64,000 nucleotides of DNA. It comes from Ferrithrix thermotolerans DSM 19514 (GTDB lineage Bacteria > Actinomycetota > Acidimicrobiia > Acidimicrobiales > Acidimicrobiaceae). Each line of letters starts with the position of its first letter. The stretch's first letter is position 1. Positions 43,555 through 52,556 of this stretch are shown here, in pieces. The DNA lies in NCBI RefSeq assembly GCF_900128965.1, contig NZ_FQUL01000008.1, forward strand, positions 1 to 64,000. The letters run 5' to 3'. A program made the translations under genes and the position numbers. Below the pieces are notes generated by a model, which saw only the letters and a list, made by a program, of their open reading frames with translations, was not told the origin of the DNA and did no database searches.

Positions 43555-43922
43555 ACCACGTGTCCCACGTACAGGACCAAAAGCACTCCAACTACTAAAA
43601 GGATCAGGCTTAGAGATACCTCGAGAAACGGTATCTCAAAAGACTGGACGTCTTCACTGTTTATCTTGGCCCGCACGGAGAGGAAACGCATCGTCGAGAT
43701 CAAAACGACCGCTGTTCCCACAAGGATCATCCCCGCTCCCATTGCGCCTGTCAAACTTCCATGCGGGCGAATGGAGCGCTTGTATAGCGCTTCCTGAATG
43801 TAAGCGACAAAGATCGTGAACTTTTGTATTAGAAATCCGAAAGCCATAAGAGCTACCGCTGTTCTGATCCACGCAAGGAAGGTGCGCTCATTTGCTTGAT
43901 GGTCAGTCAGACTCTTGATCAT
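43548..43922 (-). CDS. DUF202 family membrane protein
   Basis: A 124-residue DUF202 (YidH-like) membrane protein with three predicted helices. The diagnostic N-terminus DHQANERTFLAWIRTAVALMAFGF begins near residue 6 and identifies the family. Function unknown. ATG at 43922 begins just before the motif; an earlier ATG at 44009 would add 29 residues, and neither has a strong ribosome binding site, so the start is uncertain. It converges on the TetR gene with a seven-base overlap. Confidence 0.82.
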   Translation of the reverse strand: MIKSLTDHQANERTFLAWIRTAVALMAFGFLIQKFTIFVAYIQEALYKRSIRPHGSLTGAMGAGMILVGTAVVLISTMRFLSVRAKINSEDVQSFEIPFLEVSLSLILLVVGVLLVLYVGHVVY

Positions 43923-44293
43923 CACATCAATAATAGAGCCTAGAGCGATCTCCTTGCACTTGGGGCGCTCTATGACGACAACGAAATCACAGATCAAGAT
44001 GTACGCCATTGGCCACTTGCAACAGGCAGCGATGCAGAGAGCTTCGTCATGTCAAAAAGCTAAGTAACAAGTAAGACTCGAAGTGAATCGGTAGAACTAG
44101 GGTCCTGGATCGACAGTGCGGTGATGACAAAGGCAAGAAACGCTATCTAGTATCAATCAAATCTACCTTGTGGATCGGACCTCCATGGAACAGATGTTGC
44201 CCCCAAGAGATCAATCCCAGAACTCAGACCTCTTTGTCTTCACGTCGAATCAAACCAATAGGACTATCCCGTCATCGTGACCACGAGTTAGTG

Positions 44294-44315
44294 TTTCTCT
44301 ATCTAGATAGAGAAA
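44294..44315 (-). terminator. Perfect palindrome over the cysE stop
   Basis: TTTCTCTATCTAGATAGAGAAA is a perfect 22-base palindrome that includes the cysE stop codon (44303-44305). As RNA it can form a nine-base stem with a four-base loop. No T-run follows, so it may stabilise the mRNA end or serve as a weak terminator. Confidence 0.35.
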
Positions 44316-45004
44316 TCTTCCAATATCCAGACTCCGTCTTCGTCCATTCTCACGTCATCGTCGTGTTCTATATGACCTATGACCTTCTCTTCAATCTCGT
44401 CCACTCTGTGCTTCAGTGACTTAATGGCAGCACCTAGAACATCAGGTTGGGATGTATCGATTAGACCGGGTCGTCCCTTGCTGTGATCGTCAACAACCTG
44501 ACCGGGAATACCCACCACGACCACGTTTGCAGGGACCGGCCTGACCACTACAGCGTTTGCACCAATCCTTGCGCCGTCTCCCACCGTTATAGGTCCGAGC
44601 ACCTTCGCTCCGGCTCCGATAGTAACACCGTTACCTACGGTAGGGTGACGCTTACCCATCTCCAGCCCTCGACCACCAAGAGTGACCCCATGGTAGATCG
44701 TTACGTTTTCGCCTACCTCAGCGGTCTCTCCTATCACCACACCAAGTGCATGATCAATAAATAAGCCGGGACCAAGCTGAGCACCTGGGTGTATATCAAC
44801 ACTGGTCAGCGCTCTAATAAGAAACGACAAGCCTCTTGCAAGAAACTTGTAGTTAGATATCCACAACTGGTGAGCGACTCTGTAACCCCATACGGCATGG
44901 ACACCTGGGTAAAACAGGGCAACCTCAAGCAAAGATCTAGCCGCAGGGTCTCTGTCTTTAGCTGCATAGAGATCCCTACGCATGTGGCTAATTAGGTTAG
45001 TCAC
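44303..45004 (-). CDS. cysE: Serine O-acetyltransferase
   Basis: A 233-residue serine acetyltransferase making O-acetylserine from serine and acetyl-CoA, first step of cysteine synthesis. The C-terminal hexapeptide-repeat left-handed beta-helix is plain, with [24 protein letters not shown] near residue 93 (catalytic His) and [20 protein letters not shown] near 120. GTG start is preceded by GAGGGA and overlaps the cysK stop by eight bases, so the two enzymes, which form the cysteine synthase complex, are translated from one mRNA. About 30 extra C-terminal residues past the usual end are acidic. Confidence 0.93.
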   Translation of the reverse strand: MTNLISHMRRDLYAAKDRDPAARSLLEVALFYPGVHAVWGYRVAHQLWISNYKFLARGLSFLIRALTSVDIHPGAQLGPGLFIDHALGVVIGETAEVGENVTIYHGVTLGGRGLEMGKRHPTVGNGVTIGAGAKVLGPITVGDGARIGANAVVVRPVPANVVVVGIPGQVVDDHSKGRPGLIDTSQPDVLGAAIKSLKHRVDEIEEKVIGHIEHDDDVRMDEDGVWILEDFSI

Positions 45005-45929
45005 CGAGTCCCTCGAATAGTTGCGTACTTAGATATCGCTCACCAAAGGAGGGGACTATCACGACAATAAGTTTTCCTTCGTTCTCCGGTCGGTTGCCCA
45101 CCTCAATAGCGCCATATATTGCAGCACCGGAGGAGATTCCCACTAGGACTCCTTCCTCCTTTGCGGTTCGACGAGCATACTCAAAGGCTTTCTCGGCCGG
45201 AACCTTCAAGATCTCGTCGATAAACTCGCCATGGAAGTTACCAGGAACAAATCCTGCACCGATTCCCTGTATCGGATGAGGGCCTTTGGCTCCCCCAGAT
45301 AGCACAGGAGACTCTGCCGGTTCGATAGCTACTGCCCTAAACGACGGCTTCTTGGCCTTTATAACCTCAGAGATACCCGATATAGTCCCGCCCGTTCCCA
45401 CACCAGCCACCACAAAGTCCACCTTGCCATCGGTGTCTCTCCAGATCTCCTCGGCGGTCGTTTTCCTATGTATCTCAGGGTTGGCAGGGTTTTCGAACTG
45501 TTGGGGCATGAAGTAGTTCGAGTTTGACTTAACAAGTTCTTCAGCCTTTTGGATTGCACCCCCCATTCCTTGAGACCCTGGAGTCAATATCAGCTCAGCG
45601 CCGTAAGCTCTAAGCAACATTCGCCTCTCGCGACTCATCGTCTCCGGCATAGTCAGTATGCATCTATACCCCTTAGCGGCACAGACCATTGCCAGCGCGA
45701 TTCCGGTATTGCCACTGGTAGGCTCTACAATCGTAGTGTCCTTGCCGATAAGACCTGCTTGTTCCGCCGCTTCTATCATTGCGACACCTATGCGGTCTTT
45801 AACGCTGTGCGCTGGATTGAAGAACTCGAGCTTGGCAACGATCTCCGCTTTTGAGTCCCCCACAACCTTGTTGAGCTTTACAAGTGGGGTGTTTCCTACA
45901 AGTTCCGTTACGTCGTTAGCAATCTTCAT
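44997..45929 (-). CDS. cysK: Cysteine synthase A
   Basis: A 310-residue PLP-dependent O-acetylserine sulfhydrylase that makes cysteine from O-acetylserine and sulfide. The PLP lysine is in [14 protein letters not shown] near residue 41, the substrate loop [12 protein letters not shown] near 68, and the cofactor phosphate loop [16 protein letters not shown] near 175. The ATG at 45929 has GGTGGGAG immediately upstream; a start 13 codons earlier would include this site. It leads the cysK-cysE operon. Confidence 0.94.
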   Translation of the reverse strand: MKIANDVTELVGNTPLVKLNKVVGDSKAEIVAKLEFFNPAHSVKDRIGVAMIEAAEQAGLIGKDTTIVEPTSGNTGIALAMVCAAKGYRCILTMPETMSRERRMLLRAYGAELILTPGSQGMGGAIQKAEELVKSNSNYFMPQQFENPANPEIHRKTTAEEIWRDTDGKVDFVVAGVGTGGTISGISEVIKAKKPSFRAVAIEPAESPVLSGGAKGPHPIQGIGAGFVPGNFHGEFIDEILKVPAEKAFEYARRTAKEEGVLVGISSGAAIYGAIEVGNRPENEGKLIVVIVPSFGERYLSTQLFEGLGD

Positions 45930-46219
45930 GCTCCCACCTTTCTCCGATAACTCTTTAACATACGCCAAGCTACCAGTAATTCCTACTATTTAACTCATAT
46001 TTATAAACAATTGGAATGACAAGGTAGTTCTTAGTGAAATTCTCATGACTAATGCACCACGAAGCTGCCTGAAGCTGTCTTTGTCTAGATGACAATGTAC
46101 CAAACCGCAACGATACTGACCTTACTTGACAGAACGATCAAAGACAGCTCACCAGCTTTTATTCCTCGGCAACATCTCCTTGTCCTAGGTCAATTTTCGC
46201 ACGTGCTTACACGGAGCCT

Positions 46220-46946
46220 TCATTGAGAATCTATCGACTCACCGTCACAAACATTTGTAACAAACTCCTTCCATGGCGCAGAGGAGGTTGAGAGAAAGTG
46301 GTCCTTTGCCACTTGCGCGGCCTCTTCACCATCACGCCTTACGATTGCGTCTACGAGTTTTTCGTGATCCAAGAGGGCATGTTGTCGAAGAGTTTGTGAA
46401 AACGGATCCTGCCTAAACCCTAGGTTTGTCGCCGAGATCAGGGCTCGAGACAGCATCCGAAGATAGGAGTTCTTAGTGGCAGTCGCTACTGCATCGTGTA
46501 GCCAGTGATCAGCGATTCGCGACTCATGCACCGAAGTAGCTCTGCGGTAACTATCGAGTGCATCGGTCATCGCCACGATATCACTTCTTTGTCTACGTTC
46601 CGCAGCTGTTCTGGCAATTAGCTGTTCTACCAGGTTCCGATAGTCCAAAATTTCGCTGAGGGATCACCAAGTGGCTCAAGAGAACGAAACGCCGAGGTGA
46701 ACACTGCGGAGTCCTTCTCGAGCGACCTCACAACCGTGCCGCCGTTCCTTGCGCGATTTATAGAGGCTACATCCTTTGCTCGTAGCTGTTCGATTGCGAG
46801 ACCTAGAGTTTGTCGACCAATACCAAAAACTCTCGCTAACTCGCGCTCAGGAGGGAAGGGAGACGAACCTCCTGAGCGTAAATTCCCACAGCGATTGCTG
46901 CCAGTAGCCTATCAGCCATCTGTTCTGGCGCTCTTGGAAATTTCAT
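46220..46946 (-). pseudogene. GntR/FadR family regulator, two frameshifts
   Basis: The ATG at 46946 opens a winged-helix start (MKFPRAPEQMADRLLAAIAVGIY), which runs into a stop after AQEVRLPSLLSAS. A second frame gives PPERELARVFGIGRQTLGLAIEQL and NGGTVVRSLE, the rest of a GntR HTH. A third frame from 46648 gives the FCD ligand-binding domain LDYRNLVEQLIARTAAERR to the end. Adding one C in TTCCC (near 46859) and one C in CCC (near 46662) joins the three parts to one protein of about 240 residues. Both breaks are single-base losses in C runs. Either a true pseudogene or sequencing error. Confidence 0.7.
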
Positions 46947-47059
46947 TGTTGCTATGATCGCATCGCCTAGTCCACTTAGAGCGCACGTCAAAGGGGTAGG
47001 TGACCGCTAGTTCGTTGAGCAGTTGTTTCGCCGAAAGTGACGCCCGTTATTGGGGAGTA

Positions 47060-47962
47060 TCACATACCAAGATAGGCTGTCGTCCAGCCAGCCTCAAAAG
47101 CATGAGTTACGGCCTCTCTAAACGTGTTGACTGTATCGTAAAACGTGCCAGGGTCATCCGACCAATCTAGAACTCCCCATAGGTCTGATGCGGCGGTCGC
47201 CCGCAAGTAGAGACTTGAGTGTTCTAGGTAGGTCAAGACTGTAAGCAGTAGCGAAGCGACTGCGCCAAACTCCCCTACGTTAGTCGTCAGTCGCCTCGCC
47301 GCCTGGTACATTGCAACCCCCTCTTCAGCAAGAGCAGCGAAAATTCCTGAGTCAACACCGTCGATATCTACTGCAATCCCGTCCCATTTAACAACATCTT
47401 GTTCACTAGCGCACCCATTGAGATAATTTCTCAACTCCTCTGTGAAAGCGCTGAACCGTTCCATTAGCGCACTAAAGTTGTGAACACGATGACAAAAGCT
47501 CTCTAGGTCTTGCAGGAGTTCAATCTCAACGGTGTCATCTATGAGTGGCCAGCGACGCGTCCTTCTAGTTAAACACTTGCATTCAGCGAGTTGGTTCGGT
47601 TTTGACTGCGAGATCTCGGAATATAGAGCGACAGGCCAGTTATTGTGCATCTGAAGCGATTCTCTCCATAAGTTTGCCTCGAACTCAGAGAGCGCGCCGA
47701 GTATCAGGTGTTCCCGTTTATCTCGTAGAACAATCGAATCACCATCTTGAACCATGAATGCTTCAAGTATTGCCATCTCCTTGTTCTTGAAAGGAGATGG
47801 TCCTCCGAAGGCATGTCCGAAACCAAAACCCATGATCGGGCCGATTTCAATGATGCGCCTTTGTGGTACCGAAGTCGCAAGCGCAAGCAGTGTTTGGTTC
47901 TCGTATGAGACCCTATGAAGGCGATACCAGTAGTACTGGTGCACGTCATTTGGGATGGTCAT
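47060..47962 (-). CDS. Hypothetical protein, unrecognised
   Basis: A 300-residue intact frame with ATG start and a weak GAGAAA ribosome binding site. I recognise no family. There is no signal peptide or membrane helix. The first 100 residues read beta-rich (YYWYRLHRVSYENQTLLALA, GFGFGHAFGGPSPFK), the C-terminal 150 helical with LEHSSLYLRATAASDLWG and WTTAYLG. The residue composition is unlike the neighbouring metabolic genes, being rich in histidine, asparagine and tryptophan. Coding reality is supported by length and low stop density in a region otherwise full of broken genes. Confidence 0.5.
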   Translation of the reverse strand: MTIPNDVHQYYWYRLHRVSYENQTLLALATSVPQRRIIEIGPIMGFGFGHAFGGPSPFKNKEMAILEAFMVQDGDSIVLRDKREHLILGALSEFEANLWRESLQMHNNWPVALYSEISQSKPNQLAECKCLTRRTRRWPLIDDTVEIELLQDLESFCHRVHNFSALMERFSAFTEELRNYLNGCASEQDVVKWDGIAVDIDGVDSGIFAALAEEGVAMYQAARRLTTNVGEFGAVASLLLTVLTYLEHSSLYLRATAASDLWGVLDWSDDPGTFYDTVNTFREAVTHAFEAGWTTAYLGM

Positions 47963-48012
47963 TTTCTCAACTTACACGATCCTTGGGGAATTCATTCACT
48001 GATAACGATCCT

Positions 48013-48522
48013 TTAATTGCAGGTAACATCAACTAACGGTGATTGCATAGCGATGGTTGCAGAGTTGCCATCACCGGTAAATGTTGCTACTGCCTGTGCG
48101 TAGTATGTCTGGGTGCCTTGACCACTGCACGAGTACAGCACTATCTGCTGCCTAATGCTTGAGATGTTTGTATACGTTTTTGAAACGGCTGCCACTTCGA
48201 GATAATAAACGGTAAAGGGCGTTTGAGAACTTTTCCCAAATAGATATCGTAAGTGCAATAGAACTCTGCTGGGTGGAACATGCGACTCCCCAGGCCGCCT
48301 TGACATTATCTGGGTTATGCGAAGAAGCATGCGGCCATTCCGCGTTTTGGAAGACGCAGCTTCCTCCAGAGTTACTTATAATTTGTGGTTGGCTAATTTC
48401 AAAGAGCACAGCGGATCTCCCAGCCATCGAGTATGCCGTCGAGCTCATACCGCTCCCTACGCTTGCTAACATGGCGCCAGCCGCTAAGACTGACACCCCC
48501 CGATGATGCTTCCCACTTTCAC
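48013..48522 (-). pseudogene. Secreted protein gene, two frameshifts
   Basis: GTG at 48522 with AGGGGGAG four bases upstream begins MKVGSIIGG, which stops after 12 codons. Adding one G to the G6 run (48496-48501) continues it as GVSVLAAGAMLASVGSGMSS, a good signal peptide, then a cysteine-bearing beta-rich domain (SGGSCVFQNAEWP). A second break near 48237-48243 is restored by adding one A to AAAA in GGGAAAAG; then KSSQTPFTVYYLEVAAVSKTY, a Cys-rich end VLYSCSGQG, and DVTCN to the stop at 48013. Function unknown; six cysteines and the signal peptide suggest an exported, disulfide-bonded protein. The broken state may be real or due to sequencing. Confidence 0.65.
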
Positions 48523-48534
48523 ATGGCTCCCCCT

Positions 48535-49483
48535 AGGTTCACGGACGACTCTGTCTATAACTATTCCCAACGCTAACACATTTCACTAATCGACGTGAGG
48601 ATCTTTGTCCCCCAACGGATGACCTGAACCTAAACTAGCTCAAGGAACGGTTCAGTTTCTAAATCACTAGTAGTCCACTCCCAGGACAACTCCAAAAGTC
48701 CTTATTCCGGTTGGCTGACATAGTGTTACGAGATGGGATTGGCGTGTATCGCAAAGGGTTGATAGAAGTTAGTGCACGAAAGCATGCTCCTCGTAGCACT
48801 TTCAGAGTCTCCTTGTGCGGCCGTCTGTCCCGACGAGGTTATCTGCTACATAACCGTCAAAGACGAACACGTCGTTGTCGCTGTGGCTGGCTATCGGTCT
48901 GAGAGACCGCTATATCGGCTGGAAGCCCAATATTCAGCTCCGCCGGCTCCGGCCCCGTGACGAAGACGATTTTGTGTGCTTCCTGACAAAAGCAGGCCAA
49001 ATCTAGCTACTTCTGTGTTATCTTGGGTGCTGCACAGGCCTTCCCCGGACTTCGTCCACATATGTAGGCACCTAGTGTTGTGGCCTGCTACTTCGATTCC
49101 GGAAACCTATCGAAACAAGATGGTTTGGTCCTAGGCAACCTCCTCTCGTCGACTATCGCAATACACGGCTTGAAACTGCAAGAGAGTACTATGTCCAACC
49201 CGAGAATAAATTGTTTTGCGACCATAGAAAGATTTGATATAGACCACAACCCTGATGCTGGTCATTTCGGTTGAAGTTACTGAATAGGGGTAGATGCCTT
49301 CCGTTTTGAAGTGCGACAACTATCCTGACAGCTAAGGTCATCGCCCTTAGTCAACAGTCCAAGGGAGACTTGATCACTACCGCTATAGTCATCTTGGCAG
49401 GCATTATATGGTTTGGTCTGCGGCGCAGCTCTCTGCCTGCAGGGCTTGAGGGCAACTATCAAGGAGAGGCCGAGGGGTAAACG
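48535..49483. other. Non-coding stretch in decayed island
   Basis: About 950 bases without a recognisable gene. Two short plus-strand frames (48711-48902 and 48772-48960) overlap and could be parts of one broken gene ending in the Pro/Ala-rich SAPPAPAP, but I cannot name it. No RNA fold or repeat stood out. Confidence 0.45.
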
Positions 49484-50731
49484 ATGGGTGATACAAGGTC
49501 AGTAGCGGTAGTTGGTGCAGGGGTCGTGGGTCTATCCATCGCTTGGCACCTTCTGAGGCTGGGAGTTGACGTGACGGTAGTTGAGCAGAGTTCGGTTGCG
49601 TCAGGAGCATCTTATGGTAACGCGGGCTGGATCTCTCCCGGCCTGGCCACTCCCCTACCCGAGCCTTCGGTCCTAAGATTTGGTCTTAGATCTTTGCTCG
49701 ACCGCAACTCACCGCTATATGTACCTCCAACATCAAATGGTGCCATGATCGCATTTGCACTGAAGTTCGCCAAAAACTGTACCACTACGCGATGGATCGA
49801 GGCTATGAAAGCGTTACTACCTCTGAACGAAGCCGCCATCACAAGCTATGACTTTATTGTACAACACTGCAAAAAGGGATCTCTACACACAACCTCAGCT
49901 CCGATCCTTGCTGCATTTTACACAAAGGCTGACGCTGTATCACTGAAGGAAGAGATAAAGGACATCAAAGCAGCTGGTGGCACCATCGAGACCGAGGAAC
50001 TAGAAGGTAAAGAGCTGAGAGAACTCTATCCGTTCCTTAGCGCTAACGTAAAGTATGCACAGCTTCTGCTAGGGCAAAGATACATCGACCCTTACGCATT
50101 TACCAGGGCCCTAGCCGAAGAGGTCAAGGCAGAGGGAGGAAAGGTTGTCTTAGGTCAACGAGTCCTTGGAGTGGAACCTAGCTCAAATCAAGTTACAACA
50201 CGTCTATCCAATGGAGATAGGGTCGTGTCAGACAGTGCAGTTATCGCTACCGGTGCATGGGCTGGTCCTCTTGCGAAGAAGCTCGGCGTCAAGGTGTCAC
50301 AAGCCGCTGGTCGCGGATATTCGTTTTGGTCCGAGTCGAAAGCGACCATCGCACATCCTGTCTATTTTCCAAGACAACGCATCGCCTGTACCCCCATCGA
50401 TGGGGGACTACGTGTAGCTGGAACTATGGAGATCGCAGATTTACAGCGAGCCTACGACCCAAAAAGAGTAGATGCCATAGTCGCTAACGCCTCTGGACTT
50501 CTAAGCGGTGTTGACCTTCGGAACCGTCGCTCGGAATGGGTAGGTCCACGACCAATCACACACGACGGGCTCCCAGTTATAGGACCCACGAACTCAAGGC
50601 GCATATGGGTAGCTGCCGGTCACGGCATGTGGGGTGTAACCTATGCTCCGATCACCGGCGAGCTAGTTGCAAAGGGAATCACGGAGAATAGAACCCCTAC
50701 CCCACTCCTGCCTTTTTCGCCGCTTAGGTAG
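49484..50731 (+). CDS. dadA: D-amino-acid dehydrogenase-like FAD oxidoreductase
   Basis: A 415-residue FAD-dependent oxidoreductase of the DadA/GlcD-like DAO family that oxidises D-amino acids to keto acids, feeding the respiratory chain. The FAD-binding start VAVVGAGVVGLSIAWHL is at residue 8, SYGNAGWISPG near 44 is typical of DadA, and VGPRPITHDGLPVIGP near 355 and HGMWGVTYAP near 380 are the C-terminal FAD contacts. GAGGGG precedes the ATG at seven bases. It ends seven bases before a VanX-type dipeptidase start, so both are cotranscribed. Confidence 0.87.
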   Translation: MGDTRSVAVVGAGVVGLSIAWHLLRLGVDVTVVEQSSVASGASYGNAGWISPGLATPLPEPSVLRFGLRSLLDRNSPLYVPPTSNGAMIAFALKFAKNCTTTRWIEAMKALLPLNEAAITSYDFIVQHCKKGSLHTTSAPILAAFYTKADAVSLKEEIKDIKAAGGTIETEELEGKELRELYPFLSANVKYAQLLLGQRYIDPYAFTRALAEEVKAEGGKVVLGQRVLGVEPSSNQVTTRLSNGDRVVSDSAVIATGAWAGPLAKKLGVKVSQAAGRGYSFWSESKATIAHPVYFPRQRIACTPIDGGLRVAGTMEIADLQRAYDPKRVDAIVANASGLLSGVDLRNRRSEWVGPRPITHDGLPVIGPTNSRRIWVAAGHGMWGVTYAPITGELVAKGITENRTPTPLLPFSPLR

Positions 50732-50738
50732 AGTCAAT

Positions 50739-51452
50739 ATGACAAAGAATTTTGAGGTAAGAGAAGATATAGACCCAAAGAGGGAGTCTCTTGTTCTTCT
50801 CTCAGATCCGAAGATTAGCTCTATCCCCATCAGTGAATGCGGAGAGCACCTTGTTCGACTTGAGCCTTCCTCAAAGCTAACTATCGACCCTAAATTCGGC
50901 GAGGTCGACACAAGGTACAGCTTTGTAAGGATTTCGGTAGCAAAAGGACTTTATCGAGCTTCAGAGGCTCTCCCCAGTGAGCTCGAACTTCGGATTTACG
51001 AAGGATGGCGGCCACGATCGATACAAGAACGCTACTTCTACGACTTCGTAGATGAACTTAGAGGGATGTACAAAGATGCACAAGAGGACGAGCTAAATCG
51101 GCTCGCATCACGTTACGTGGCTCCACCGTGGATCGCACCTCCCCACGTAACAGGAGCTGCGGTAGACCTAACGCTCGCCTACGTAGATGGACCAGAACTT
51201 GATATGGGTACCAAGGTAAATGAAAGTCCAGAAGAAAGCGGCATGCGATGCTACATGGACTCTAACGAGATCTCGGACGAGGCACGCAGAAACCGCAAAG
51301 TGCTCTCACGTGTACTAAAGGCACAGGGGTTTGCAAACTACCCAACAGAGTGGTGGCATTGGTCGATGGGAGATCAGTACTGGTGTTTTATATACGGCCA
51401 TTCTTCCGCTCGATATGGAGAGACAAAACCCCAACAGCCTTCGGTTGCATAG
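50739..51452 (+). CDS. vanX: D-alanyl-D-alanine dipeptidase (VanX/DdpX)
   Basis: A 237-residue M15 family metallopeptidase that splits D-Ala-D-Ala. Zn-binding residues: H in PHVTGAAVDLTLA near residue 135 (SxHxxGxAxD-like, with His, Asp), and EWWHWS near residue 207 (Glu, His). EGWRPRSIQERY near residue 88 supplies the conserved Arg, and LDMGTKVNE the loop of this family. The ATG at 50739 is taken because it starts seven bases after the upstream stop; a longer frame would overlap dadA by 65 bases. The product D-alanine would be the substrate of the DadA-like enzyme upstream. No vanH/vanA/vanRS is present, so not a vancomycin cassette. Confidence 0.88.
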   Translation: MTKNFEVREDIDPKRESLVLLSDPKISSIPISECGEHLVRLEPSSKLTIDPKFGEVDTRYSFVRISVAKGLYRASEALPSELELRIYEGWRPRSIQERYFYDFVDELRGMYKDAQEDELNRLASRYVAPPWIAPPHVTGAAVDLTLAYVDGPELDMGTKVNESPEESGMRCYMDSNEISDEARRNRKVLSRVLKAQGFANYPTEWWHWSMGDQYWCFIYGHSSARYGETKPQQPSVA

Positions 51453-51760
51453 ATGGTTCGCTTGAGCGGCGCGTGGATAAGATTGACCAACGTCGCCAAA
51501 GTCCCAGACATTTGTCCGTCAAAGCGCAGGGGTCATTACCAAGGCGCTAAGCAGCCCCTCAACAAAGGGCTTAGACGCGCTTTGTCCATAGGCCGGCGCC
51601 CAGAGCCTCTAGGTCCAGCCCAAAGGGGCTTTCGCTTGCCAAGAGATACAGCGACCATAGGAATTGACCCAAAGGAACAAGCAATGAAGTCTAAATAACT
51701 GCTAGATCTTGGATGTAATCCGCCTTAGCACTAAGCTACAGATAAACCGGCTAGAAAGAT
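51453..51760. other. Intergenic stretch after vanX
   Basis: A 308-base gap. A frame of 81 codons starts at the base after the vanX stop, but its product is highly basic, lacks family resemblance and no ribosome binding site is seen, so I do not call it a gene. Confidence 0.45.
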
Positions 51761-52378
51761 GTGATAAGCTTACTGCGTATGCCCATTCTTCTGCCCCAAC
51801 CAAATATACAAAAAAGCAGGATATACCCACTTGTGAGTTCGCTTCTTCTTCCTGTCCTTATTGCTGGATGCGGCACGCAAACAAAAGCTAACTCCACAAC
51901 CGCAAACTCCGCTAGCCGCCCGACACTCACCACTTCTTTGCCTCTGGCATGCTCGTTAGTCTCCAAAGCACAGGTAGCGGCAGCCCTGAATGTACCGGTC
52001 AACAGCCAAAGTGCGCAGGGTAGTGGGAACCATAGCCAATGCAGCTGGACCTACAGTGCCTCATCTCTTGTAACTGGACTAGGTAGCTCTGCGACAATTA
52101 GGATTCAGCCGCCAATTTCATCGACTCCGACACAGTACTACAACTCCCTCAAGGCAGAAGCGTCTCCCTTGGGTTTTCACAGCATTAAGATCGACAAAAT
52201 AGCCGCTTTAGAAGGCTTTGGATCTGCCAACCCAGAGGTGTTAGTCGATACAGGAAGTGCGCTGATCACGGTCGCCTCCATCAGTACAATCTCTTCCAAA
52301 ATCGACGCCTCTGCCTCTATATCGATAGCAACTGACGCCGTTGAAAAGCTCTGTGCTAAAGTCTCCTGTGTCAAGTAG
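51761..52378 (+). CDS. DUF3558-like lipoprotein
   Basis: A 205-residue predicted lipoprotein. The signal peptide is hydrophobic (YPLVSSLLLPVLIAGC) with a lipobox ending at C37 (LIAGC), then a Ser/Thr/Asn-rich linker. The mature domain has CSLVSKAQVAAALNVPV near residue 64, characteristic of DUF3558-like and related actinobacterial lipoproteins, SQCSWTY near 91 and a final CAKVSC. Starts at GTG (51761) or ATG at codon 7; neither ribosome binding site is strong. The function is unknown. Confidence 0.72.
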   Translation: MISLLRMPILLPQPNIQKSRIYPLVSSLLLPVLIAGCGTQTKANSTTANSASRPTLTTSLPLACSLVSKAQVAAALNVPVNSQSAQGSGNHSQCSWTYSASSLVTGLGSSATIRIQPPISSTPTQYYNSLKAEASPLGFHSIKIDKIAALEGFGSANPEVLVDTGSALITVASISTISSKIDASASISIATDAVEKLCAKVSCVK

Positions 52379-52556
52379 ATAGGCGGATCGTTAGTTTAGA
52401 TCCGCAAGTAGACCTCGCTCTTACCCACTCCACTTAGGTACAGCACTTCTTGGCTTACATGATCTGCATCTGAGTCCGAGCCTCTCAATTATTCTCCGGG
52501 GTAAGAAAGGACTAACTCGGTCGTCAAATCTCTAGTGATGCGAAGCTATCAATCCA

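Noticed and set aside
48711-48960. Two overlapping short frames that might be one broken gene
   Set aside because: They cannot be joined convincingly and resemble no family I know; kept only as a remark on the non-coding stretch.
49484-51452. Vancomycin resistance cassette
   Set aside because: Only a VanX-type dipeptidase is present; ligase, dehydrogenase VanH and the two-component regulator are missing.
51453-51698. 81-codon frame right after the vanX stop
   Set aside because: No ribosome binding site, very basic composition and no recognisable domain.
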